A stretch of 6,195 nucleotides of DNA from Gammaproteobacteria bacterium (GTDB lineage Bacteria > Pseudomonadota > Gammaproteobacteria > GCA-001735895), in NCBI GenBank assembly GCA_024763185.1, contig JANTFY010000144.1:1-6195 (forward strand), read 5' to 3'. The notes under the pieces were generated by a model that was not told the DNA's origin, did not search any database, and worked only from the letters and a program-made list of their open reading frames with translations. The translations under genes and the position numbers were made by a program. Numbering within the stretch: the stretch's first letter is position 1; every line of letters starts with the position of its first letter. Positions 1-5,956 of the stretch are shown in pieces.

Positions 1-2199
1 TTGCTGGAACTGACAGACAACTGGGTTAGCGGAAAAATCCAACACCCTGCTTTAACCCGCATTCATGACTCGGACGACCCTTACCTGGTAGTGGCAGCCG
101 ACAAGGGCACTGCCACCTTTTCTGACACCGCAAACGAGGTTTCCATCGATCAAAAATTCTGGCTACAGGATGCCTTTGCATCGGGGGGGTCAGCAGGTTA
201 CGACCACAAAAAAATGGGTATTACCGCACGCGGGGCATGGGAGTCGGTAAAACGTCATTTCCGGGTATTGGGCAAAAATATTCAACGTGAAAAATTCACC
301 GTGCTGGGTATAGGCGACATGTCGGGTGATGTATTTGGTAACGGCATGCTGTTATCGCCCTGCATTCAACTGGTAGCGGCTTTCAATCATTTACATATTT
401 TTATTGACCCGGAGCCCAATATTGAAACCAGTTTTAAGGAACGCGAGCGACTGTTTAATCTGCCCCGCTCCAACTGGAGCGACTATAACAAAAGCCTGAT
501 CAGCAAGGGTGGCGGGGTCTATTCGCGAAAACTCAAAAAGATCCCCATGTCCAATGAGCTCAAGGCCCTGACGGGATCTAACCAGGCTTTTGTCACACCC
601 GATGAGTTAATCAACTTATTACTGAAATCTCCCGTGGATCTATTATGGAACGGTGGTATAGGCACTTATGTAAAATCCACTGACGAAACCCATGGAAGGG
701 TCAAGGATAAAACCAATGATGCTTTACGAATAAATGGCAAAGATCTGAAAGCCAGGGTTGTTGGCGAGGGTGGCAACCTGGGTTTTACCCAGTTGGGACG
801 CATAGAATATGCCCAGTCGGGCGGTCTCATCTATACCGATTCCATCGACAATTCCGCGGGCGTCGACTGTTCAGATCATGAGGTCAATCTCAAGATCATG
901 TTCTCAAGGCTTGTACTGCAAAACAAATTGGAACTTGAACATCGCAACCAGATGCTGCGTGACATGACAGAGGATATCGCATCATTATGCCTGCAAAATA
1001 ACTATGACCAGACCCAGATTATCGACATTATTCACCTGCAGGCCTGTGACCTGATACATGAACATAGACGATTCTTGCGTCACTTGGAACAGAGCAAAGT
1101 ATTGAGCCGTAAGCTCGAATTTTTACCTGATGATGAAAGCCTGGTTGAACGCATAAGTCAAAACAAGGGACTGACACGACCGGAAATCAGTATTCTGCTT
1201 TCTTACAGCAAACTGACTTATAAAACCGCGCTGCTAGAGTCCGATTTAACCCATGAATGTTACTTTAATGAAATCCTGAAGGAATATTTTCCCGACGCCA
1301 TACAGAAGGAATTCGAGGATGAAATTCTTTCTCACCCTCTAAAACAGGAAATTATTGCCACCCAGCTAAGTAACCAGGTTATCAACCAGATTGGTCCGGG
1401 ATTTGGTTTTAGAATGCGCGAAGAAACCGGTGCCAACATCGCCAGTATTGCCAAGGCTTATGTCATTTGTAACCAGGTTTTTAATACAGACGCTTTATGG
1501 CGAGCCTTACAGAAACTGGATAACCAGGTCAGCGAACAACATCGTTATTACTGTTTTAAATTAACCAGCGGCCTGCTGGAAAGATCGATAAGCTGGCTTT
1601 TGAGAAACTTCCCGTCACAGCTCAACCTCGAGCAATTAGTCACGCGTTATAAGAATGACTGCCATCGGTTACGTAAAGTTATACCTCATGCCCTCACCGG
1701 CGAGGCACGCCGAACCTACACCTCAACGAGAAGACAACTGCTAAAACAGGGTTTTCCCCAACCCATCGCAAACGAGCTGTCCGAGAATATCATTCTGGCA
1801 TCTTCCTTTGACATCATCGAAATTAAAATTTCTCAGGGTTCAAATACCGAAAACACGGCGCGGTTGTTTTTTGCCATTGCCGAACACCTGCAGCTAAACT
1901 GGATCCGCGAGCAGATTTCCCTAACCAATGTGCGCAATCACTGGCATCAACTCGCTGTCGCTAACATGCGCAACGAGTTGCATCGATACCAGCGCCAGTT
2001 AACCGAGTTGATCCTGCAATCCGTCAGCAACAAACGCCACACCACCAAGGCTTTAAAACAATGGATGAATAAATACAGTTATGCCATGCGTCGTTATGAT
2101 CGCATCATCAGTGAGCTGCAGGCATTCCGTAAACTGGATTTCACCATGGCTTCAGTCGCCGTCTCCGAGGTAAGGCGACTGCTGGCCTTATCCGATTGA
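1..2199 (+). CDS. gdhB: NAD-dependent glutamate dehydrogenase, large bacterial type, C-terminal part (5' end outside window)
   Basis: Oxidative deamination of glutamate to 2-oxoglutarate with NAD+, a cytosolic enzyme linking amino acid catabolism to the TCA cycle. The frame is open at base 1, so the TTG there is not taken as a true start. Family members are about 1,600 residues, and these 732 codons cover the catalytic core and C-terminal region. Visible family signatures are LVVAADKGTATF (residues 29-40), the glycine-rich VLGIGDMSGDVFGNGM block (101-116), WNGGIGTYVK (216-225), VVGEGGNLGF (253-262) and NSAGVDCSDHEVN (284-296). A long helical C-terminal region follows. No frameshift or internal stop is seen, and the gene ends in TGA. 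The VOC gene starts 15 nt downstream, suggesting one transcript. The family call is firm; the symbol follows Pseudomonas usage and some genomes use gdh2 instead. Confidence 0.95.
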   Translation: MLELTDNWVSGKIQHPALTRIHDSDDPYLVVAADKGTATFSDTANEVSIDQKFWLQDAFASGGSAGYDHKKMGITARGAWESVKRHFRVLGKNIQREKFTVLGIGDMSGDVFGNGMLLSPCIQLVAAFNHLHIFIDPEPNIETSFKERERLFNLPRSNWSDYNKSLISKGGGVYSRKLKKIPMSNELKALTGSNQAFVTPDELINLLLKSPVDLLWNGGIGTYVKSTDETHGRVKDKTNDALRINGKDLKARVVGEGGNLGFTQLGRIEYAQSGGLIYTDSIDNSAGVDCSDHEVNLKIMFSRLVLQNKLELEHRNQMLRDMTEDIASLCLQNNYDQTQIIDIIHLQACDLIHEHRRFLRHLEQSKVLSRKLEFLPDDESLVERISQNKGLTRPEISILLSYSKLTYKTALLESDLTHECYFNEILKEYFPDAIQKEFEDEILSHPLKQEIIATQLSNQVINQIGPGFGFRMREETGANIASIAKAYVICNQVFNTDALWRALQKLDNQVSEQHRYYCFKLTSGLLERSISWLLRNFPSQLNLEQLVTRYKNDCHRLRKVIPHALTGEARRTYTSTRRQLLKQGFPQPIANELSENIILASSFDIIEIKISQGSNTENTARLFFAIAEHLQLNWIREQISLTNVRNHWHQLAVANMRNELHRYQRQLTELILQSVSNKRHTTKALKQWMNKYSYAMRRYDRIISELQAFRKLDFTMASVAVSEVRRLLALSD

Positions 2200-2200
2200 T

Positions 2201-2205
2201 GAGGG
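2201..2205 (+). promoter_or_regulatory. Ribosome binding site of the VOC gene
   Basis: GAGGG lies 9 nt before the ATG at 2215, directly after the stop codon of the glutamate dehydrogenase gene. It supports this start and translation of the VOC gene from a shared transcript. Confidence 0.6.
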
Positions 2206-2214
2206 CAACATATC

Positions 2215-2574
2215 ATGAATAAACATGAAAAAATAAACTACGTTGAATTCCCGGCCCGGGATATAGCCGCTACCAAACAGTTTTTTGCCCGGGCTTTCGA
2301 CTGGAGATTCACCGATTTTGGTCCAGAATACTGCGCTTTCTCAAACCAGGGACTGGATGGCGGTTTCTTCAAAGCCGACCTGTCCGCAAAGGTGAAAAAT
2401 GGCAGCGCATTGATTGTTTTTTATAGCAAAGACCTAGAATCTACCCTGATCAAAATTCAGCAGGCGGGTGGCACTATTGTTAAAGATGTTTTCAGTTTTC
2501 CTGGCGGGCGTCGATTTCATTTCAATGACCCCAATGGAAACGAATTTGCGGTCTGGTCCGATAAGGAAAAGTAA
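2215..2574 (+). CDS. VOC family (glyoxalase/bleomycin-resistance fold) small protein
   Basis: A 119-residue single-module vicinal oxygen chelate protein. It opens with the typical beta strand INYVEFPARD (residues 7-16), followed by a helix with KQFFARAFDWRF (about 20-31). It closes with the signature FPGGRRFHFNDPNGNEFAVW (about 95-114). The Glu in YVEF and the Glu in GNEFAVW sit where VOC enzymes usually place metal ligands, but with only one module an active site would need a dimer. The substrate cannot be read from the sequence; VOC proteins include glyoxalases, dioxygenases and antibiotic-binding proteins. It lies in a tight run between the glutamate dehydrogenase and a cupin gene, with 15 and 16 nt gaps, so co-transcription is likely. 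Length is normal for the family and the gene looks intact. Confidence 0.88.
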   Translation: MNKHEKINYVEFPARDIAATKQFFARAFDWRFTDFGPEYCAFSNQGLDGGFFKADLSAKVKNGSALIVFYSKDLESTLIKIQQAGGTIVKDVFSFPGGRRFHFNDPNGNEFAVWSDKEK

Positions 2575-2580
2575 TTAAGC

Positions 2581-2584
2581 AGGG
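2581..2584 (+). promoter_or_regulatory. Ribosome binding site deciding the GTG start of the cupin gene
   Basis: AGGG lies 6 nt before the GTG at 2591. The next in-frame Met is about 30 residues into the protein, so this site supports the non-ATG start. Confidence 0.5.
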
Positions 2585-2590
2585 CGATCA

Positions 2591-2962
2591 GTGAAACCGT
2601 TTATTAAACACTTTCAATCTGAACAAGAATATTACACGCCAGAAAATTGTTATATCAATGAAATCTCCAACTCGCCAATGGATGCCGAGATTTCTATCGC
2701 CAGGGCCAGGGTCGAACCCGGCAACACCACCCGCTGGCACCGCTTAAAACAAACCAGTGAACGTTATGTCATTCTCAGTGGACAGGGACGCGTTGAAATT
2801 GGGGACCTTCCCGCCTGTGACCTCGTGTACGGCGATGTGGCCTATATACCACCGGACTGTCGCCAGCGTATTACCAATACCGGAAAAAGCGACCTGGTAT
2901 TCCTGGCAATTTGCTCGCCTCCTTTTTTAACCGAAAACTATATCGATATAGCAGAGGAATAA
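2591..2962 (+). CDS. Small single-domain cupin protein
   Basis: A 123-residue protein with one cupin barrel. Motif 1 is around residues 43-72: PGNTTRWHR, then SERYVILSGQGRVEIG. Motif 2 is around 81-99: GDVAYIPPDCRQRITNTG. Classical cupins hold a metal with HxH, Glu and a later His. Here the first His (in RWHR) and the Glu (in SERY) are present, but the second His position is Leu and the motif 2 His position is Gln. The metal site is therefore non-standard or absent. I recall similar small cupins with Gln at this place, so this may be a subfamily trait rather than decay. Start is GTG with an AGGG box 6 nt upstream. It follows the VOC gene by 16 nt and is the last gene of the plus-strand run. 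Substrate is unknown. Confidence 0.87.
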   Translation: MKPFIKHFQSEQEYYTPENCYINEISNSPMDAEISIARARVEPGNTTRWHRLKQTSERYVILSGQGRVEIGDLPACDLVYGDVAYIPPDCRQRITNTGKSDLVFLAICSPPFLTENYIDIAEE

Positions 2963-3086
2963 ACCTCCATTTTTAATGTTATTTTGCTTGCTTACATTAA
3001 ACTGTACAAAAAAACTAGCCGTTCGGATTTTTTTGATATAAACACTATTTAGTGCTTGTTTTTCAATTGCTTATAGCAGTACTTGC
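2963..3086. other. AT-rich spacer between the cupin gene and the transposase relic
   Basis: No gene is visible in these 124 bases. TTAATGT at 2973-2979 can pair with ACATTAA at 2994-3000 across a 14-nt loop, which is too weak to call an intrinsic terminator. A small palindrome, CACTATTTAGTG with a TT centre, lies at 3043-3054. The segment 3029-3042 is AT-rich with a TATAAA-like string, but no paired -35 box is convincing. The left boundary of the mobile relic probably falls somewhere here. Confidence 0.4.
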
Positions 3087-3860
3087 ATGTCACTTAATTG
3101 TGTTTCAATGGATTATTATGACCGAACAAGGAAAATACCGCCCCCTACCTCTCAGCTGAAGCTGGGCGCCAAGCCGGCAGTACCTTTACAGGTCAATCTC
3201 TGCAAAAATCCTCAATGCGAAAACTTTGGTATTCCGGCCAAGGTGGAACCTATAAAACCCGGGACCCACCCTGATCGTGACTTTCACTACAAGGTCACCA
3301 ACACTTCAAAAGGACGTGTTCCAGCAATTCTGTGTAAGTCTTGCAAGGAGAAGATCCCTATCAAGTCGAATACGGGGATATCAGCAGAGTTTGGGCGCAT
3401 AACTCACTCAGCCCTCACACCCACTGAAACACTCGTCTATTAGACAGTTAATTGCACAAATCATGGATTTACAGTGGGTGAATTCCCTGACAGGTACAGC
3501 AAGGCAGGATTTCACTCCGTAACAGGTGGGCAGTTATATATCTGCAAGACATGTAAAAAGCGAATACTTGAATCAGACCCTGTAAGGATTCATCACAAGA
3601 CCCGTCACCTGGCATCCGATTTATTCAGTCGTCGCTGCGATCTGTTATCTGGAAAAATTGACCGCCGCATGATGGATGGGGATATTCAACTACCTAAAAC
3701 CCTCAAATTACACATCAAAGGACTTTGCCAATCTTCCGCGAAGCTTGAGTATTCCTCAAATCAACTCCATTTATCAACCAAATTGAGTCGTGTTTGGCAT
3801 CGGTTAACCTTCGACCCTTACGCATCGCAATAAAGTTCTATGCACATATTCATGTACAGT
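3001..3860. repeat. Possible short terminal inverted repeat flanking the transposase relic
   Basis: ACTGTACA at 3001-3008 is matched in reverse complement by TGTACAGT at 3853-3860. Together they bracket the broken transposase with 78 nt on the left and 19 nt on the right. No target duplication is seen outside them. An 8-bp match in two searched flanks can arise by chance, so this is a weak candidate for the ends of the decayed element. Confidence 0.2.
3087..3833 (+). pseudogene. Broken transposase with two tandem zinc ribbons, amber stop at 3441-3443
   Basis: The two open stretches 3087-3440 and 3444-3833 are in one frame, separated only by TAG at 3441-3443. The first half holds a zinc ribbon: C39-x4-C44 (LCKNPQCENFG) and C83-x2-C86 (LCKSCKEK). 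After the stop comes a second ribbon-like unit, NCTNHGF with C123 and ICKTCKK with C153 and C156. The first Cys expected for that unit, five residues before C123, is Tyr (TAT) next to the stop. This layout recalls insertion-element transposases with N-terminal zinc ribbons ahead of a catalytic domain, proteins of several hundred residues. Here the sequence jumps from RHLASDLFS to RRCDLLSGKIDRRMMDGD, suggesting an internal deletion, and ends at 3833 without a recognisable catalytic domain. The start is uncertain (ATG at 3087 or 3108) and no good ribosome site is seen. The IS family is recalled, not proven. Confidence 0.72.
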
Positions 3861-3894
3861 AGGATCGTTTATGGATAAGAACGCCTGTTGCTGA

Positions 3895-4057
3895 CTAGAA
3901 AAGCCAACTTGAAGCTGGTGATGCGCGAGCGCCAGGTAGCAAATCCGGCGGCAGTAACAATGCCCCCTTTTTGAAGAGATGCGCCAGTATTCGGTCTATG
4001 ATTGCCTGATCTTCAATACAGGCAATTATCCGGGCTTCGCCCCCGCACTTTGTGCAA
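3895..4057 (-). pseudogene. C-terminal scrap of an IS91-family-like transposase
   Basis: On the minus strand, the frame ending in TAG at 3895-3897 reads CTKCGGEARIIACIEDQ, then AIIDRILAHLFKKG, then a Pro/Ala-rich tail ending SSWLF. A CxxCGG knuckle followed by an RIIA-x-IED stretch and a helix ending ILAHL is the usual C-terminal end of IS91-type (HUH, two-tyrosine) rolling-circle transposases. Only about 53 codons remain; the zinc-binding and catalytic parts are absent. Upstream on the same strand the homology stops abruptly at about 4050-4057, where the corA-like N-terminal sequence begins in a different frame. The open frame does continue to an ATG at 4120-4122, but that stretch is the corA-like gene read out of frame. 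The fragment cannot act as a transposase. Assignment rests on recalled motifs. Confidence 0.68.
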
Positions 4058-4285
4058 AGAATCTTTTTCTTCGCTGAAGCTGGGGGGATGACGGTCCAGC
4101 AGGGCATCTTCCACTTCAGCATGGGGCAGGTTGAGTGTATCCAGCATTAATTCACGATCGGTATCAACGGCTGATCCCTCGATATCGACCCATAACAGAC
4201 TACCGGGTGTTTTTTTCCATAGATCGATTAATTCACTGTTTCCGGTAACGACATGTTGGCCCTTGATGAGTAAGAACTGTTGCAT
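4052..4285 (-). pseudogene. CorA-like divalent metal transporter, N-terminal fragment only
   Basis: ATG at 4283-4285 opens a cytoplasmic N-terminal domain typical of the CorA/ZntB family: LLWVDIEG (residues 30-37), then LNLPHAEVEDALLDRHPPSF (51-70), then EEKDSLH (72-78). Full-length members have about 300-370 residues and end with two membrane helices and a GMN motif; none of that is present. After H78 the frame runs 12 unrelated codons to a stop near 4013, and the DNA becomes an IS91-like transposase scrap. The start is well supported: AAGGA at 4293-4297 lies 7 nt upstream, and the mscS stop codon ends only 3 nt before the ATG, so the two genes were translated from one message. CorA-type proteins move Mg2+, Co2+ or Zn2+; the ion is not determined here. 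The remaining fragment should be non-functional as a transporter. Confidence 0.8.
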
Positions 4286-4288
4286 GAT

Positions 4289-5668
4289 CTAATCCTTTTT
4301 TTCCTGAAGTTTGTTGTTAAAAGTGGACAGCTCAGTCTCTCCCAACAGACTTTTAACATGCAGGTCGCGCTGTGGAAATGGAATGGTGATGTCGTTCTCA
4401 TGAAACTTGTCCCACACCCTGAGTAGGACTTCGCTAATTACGTTAGCTCGCCCTTCTGGTGGGTCAACAATCCAGATTCTCAATTCCAGATCAACAGAAC
4501 TGTCGCCAAACCCCATCAACTGGACCTTGGGCTCCGGCTCTTTTACGACGCGGGCCACCTCTGCGGCTGCTTCAACACACAATTTCATCGCCAACCTGAC
4601 ATCGGAATCGTAGGAAATCCCTATCGGAGCTCTCAAGCGCACCAGGTTGTTGCTGAAGGACCAGTTTTCCACGCGCTGGGTAATCATTTCCTCGTTGGGT
4701 ATCAGGTGCTCGATACCGTCGCGAGTGATCACTGATGCATAACGTAACCCGAGATGGTTGACCCAGCCGAAAGTGGTACCGAGGGAAATGACGTCCCCCG
4801 GCTTGATGGACTTATCCATCAACAAGATGACACCGCTGACCAGGTTAGAAAAGATTTTTTGTAGACCAAAACCAAGACCGACACCCAGGGCACCACTGAA
4901 GATGGCGAGGGCCGTCAGGTCTATGCCCACACTGGACAGGGCAATTAATATAGCCAACAAAACCAGGGATATTCGTACCAGTTTGCCAATCAATACACGA
5001 GTTGATGCATTGGTATTTTTCGATTGTTCCAGACGTCGTTCCAACAGACTGGATAGAGCATTGGCCAGCCATAGAGCGAACCACAGGGTCAAACCGACTT
5101 TTAACACGTACAGCGGTGACAGGCGCACTTGACCCACGGTGACGGCCCAACTATCGAGCATGGTCATCGTTTCATCGAGATAGCCGAAGATGTTCAAAGC
5201 AGCAACCGTCCAGGCGAAAATTGCAATAATTTTCGACAAGGAGTCGTTATTGATCAGTTGCGAGGCCAGCTTGATTAAAATCCAGGCTGTTAGCAGGCTG
5301 GCTACGGTGACCAGCGCAAGGTTATGAATCTGGATATATTGGGTAACCTGTATCGCGATCCATTGCAACAGCAACCAGGCAATGGGCACAGAGGTTTGTT
5401 TCAAGGCTGCCCACAAACGCGTGAATGCGGGCACGCGCTGTGTTTTTTTCATCAAAAAATTCAGCAGCTGATGGAACAGCGGGGCCAGCAGCCAGCGCGC
5501 AATGATAAACACCACAATAATGGTGGCAAACTGCGGCCAGAAGGTCGGATCCCTCACCAGTTTTTCCATGTGATCGTAAAAAAGGGTAATTTTATCGATC
5601 AATGTCTCTGGCGTGACATCCGGGATTTCAATATTACCCTGGGTTATTTTATTGGCTTTTTCTGTCAC
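4289..5668 (-). CDS. MscS-family mechanosensitive ion channel with extra N-terminal membrane helices
   Basis: A 459-residue inner-membrane channel that opens under membrane tension, releasing ions and small solutes on osmotic downshift. Hydrophobic segments lie at about residues 46-66, 94-112, 117-137, 143-163, 185-206 and 225-245. The pore-lining helix (about 251-283) is rich in small residues (IFSGALGVGLGFGLQKIFSN), as in MscS. Next come the beta domain, with KPGDVISLG (289-297) and HLIPNEEMITQRVENWS (321-337), and a cytoplasmic alpha/beta domain ending near FPQRDLHVKS (431-440). It is longer than MscS of E. coli (286 residues) because of the added N-terminal helices. Start is GTG at 5666-5668, with GGAG 7 nt upstream. 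It sits 18 nt after the mgtE remnant and 3 nt before the corA-like fragment, so it is the only whole gene left of a three-gene ion-transport operon. With mgtE cut off upstream, its original promoter is probably lost; none is visible inside the window. Confidence 0.92.
   Translation of the reverse strand: MTEKANKITQGNIEIPDVTPETLIDKITLFYDHMEKLVRDPTFWPQFATIIVVFIIARWLLAPLFHQLLNFLMKKTQRVPAFTRLWAALKQTSVPIAWLLLQWIAIQVTQYIQIHNLALVTVASLLTAWILIKLASQLINNDSLSKIIAIFAWTVAALNIFGYLDETMTMLDSWAVTVGQVRLSPLYVLKVGLTLWFALWLANALSSLLERRLEQSKNTNASTRVLIGKLVRISLVLLAILIALSSVGIDLTALAIFSGALGVGLGFGLQKIFSNLVSGVILLMDKSIKPGDVISLGTTFGWVNHLGLRYASVITRDGIEHLIPNEEMITQRVENWSFSNNLVRLRAPIGISYDSDVRLAMKLCVEAAAEVARVVKEPEPKVQLMGFGDSSVDLELRIWIVDPPEGRANVISEVLLRVWDKFHENDITIPFPQRDLHVKSLLGETELSTFNNKLQEKKD
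4293..4297 (-). promoter_or_regulatory. Ribosome binding site of the corA-like fragment
   Basis: AAGGA on the minus strand lies inside the last codons of mscS and 7 nt before the ATG at 4283-4285. It supports that start and tight coupling to mscS. Confidence 0.55.
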
Positions 5669-5675
5669 TGGATCG

Positions 5676-5679
5676 CTCC
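5676..5679 (-). promoter_or_regulatory. Ribosome binding site deciding the GTG start of the MscS-family gene
   Basis: GGAG on the minus strand lies 7 nt before the GTG at 5666-5668, inside the 18-nt gap after the mgtE stop. It favours this GTG over any later start. Confidence 0.6.
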
Positions 5680-5686
5680 AATAATA

Positions 5687-5855
5687 CTAAAGTAAAAACA
5701 GGCTGGCCAGGCCCAGAAAACTTAAGAAGCCGATAATATCCGTGACCGTGGCAAGAATAACGGCACCGGATAAAGCCGGGTCTATGCCCATGCGTTTTAA
5801 TATGAGTGGAATGGATATGAGGTATAGGAAGAATAAACGCAATACCCCTGCATTT
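5687..5855 (-). pseudogene. mgtE: MgtE magnesium transporter, C-terminal remnant
   Basis: On the minus strand, the frame ending in TAG at 5687-5689 reads FLYLISIPLILKRMGIDPAL, then SGAVILATVTDIIGFLSFLG, then LASLFLL. This is the last part of the MgtE membrane domain, where the (L)GIDPAL stretch and the TVTD-x-x-GF motif with its pore-facing Asp are conserved. MgtE proteins are about 450 residues: a cytoplasmic N domain, CBS pair and five membrane helices. Only about 50-55 codons survive, covering the end of the domain. Upstream, homology fades at about 5840-5855, the frame meets a TGA at about 5855-5857, and the right end of an IS200-type element begins. The fragment has no start and cannot make a transporter. 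It precedes the MscS-family gene by 18 nt, showing that both once shared an operon. A 69-codon frame in the same stretch (5649-5858) is an out-of-frame shadow. Confidence 0.85.
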
Positions 5856-5867
5856 CAAAGTAAATAT

Positions 5868-5886
5868 CCCCCGGCAAAGCCGGGGG
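5868..5886 (-). repeat. Right-end hairpin of the IS200/IS605-type element
   Basis: A perfect 8-bp stem (CCCCCGGC at 5868-5875, GCCGGGGG at 5879-5886) with a 3-nt AAA/TTT loop lies 70 nt beyond the tnpA stop, the place where IS200/IS605 elements carry the subterminal hairpin that TnpA recognises in single-stranded form. On the minus strand it is followed by ATATTTAC, then mgtE-derived sequence. The element end therefore lies roughly between 5848 and 5867. No long T-run follows on the minus strand, so it is not a typical terminator for tnpA. Confidence 0.7.
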
Positions 5887-5900
5887 CTTTAGTTTTGTGA

Positions 5901-5955
5901 GCCGCTCAAAGCGGCCGTTACGGAGCTTTCACTCCTTGCTCCCCCGAAGGGGTCG
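5901..5955. repeat. Additional small hairpins between tnpA and the element end
   Basis: GCCGCT (5901-5906) pairs with AGCGGC (5910-5915) around a 3-nt loop. GGAG (5922-5925) can pair with CTCC (5932-5935). CCCC (5942-5945) pairs with GGGG (5949-5952) around GAA, just after the tnpA stop. Such clustered foldable DNA is common in the 3' flank of IS200-type elements and may limit read-through or help recognition. The roles are inferred. Confidence 0.45.
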
Positions 5956-5956
5956 T

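Noticed and set aside
2973..3000. Terminator after the cupin gene
   Set aside because: The 7-bp AT-rich stem with a 14-nt loop is weak and has no T-run after it.
3441..3443. TAG as a programmed read-through or pyrrolysine codon
   Set aside because: The adjacent loss of a zinc-ligand Cys, the apparent internal deletion and the missing catalytic domain all point to an ordinary pseudogene.
3840..3862. LexA-like SOS box, from TACTGTAC read on the minus strand
   Set aside because: Only one half-site matches. The other half lacks the ACAG spacing, and no SOS-type gene follows.
3895..4122. A single 75-residue gene on the minus strand
   Set aside because: Its first ~20 residues are the corA-like sequence read out of frame, and only the remainder is recognisable transposase. 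It is a chimeric open frame, not a gene.
4407..5695. Plus-strand frames at 4407-4613, 4758-5132 and 5324-5695, and the minus-strand frame at 4845-5150
   Set aside because: All overlap the well-supported MscS-family gene in other frames, and their products have no recognisable domains.
5649..5858. 69-codon open frame on the minus strand upstream of and overlapping the MscS gene start
   Set aside because: It is out of frame with both the MgtE C-terminal remnant and the MscS gene, and its product, rich in His and Arg, resembles nothing. The frame ending at 5687 reads as clear MgtE.
5868..5890. GC-rich hairpin as an intrinsic terminator
   Set aside because: Neither strand has a clean T-run straight after the stem (CTTTAGTTTT on plus, ATATTTACTTTG on minus). 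Its position fits the IS200 right-end recognition hairpin better.
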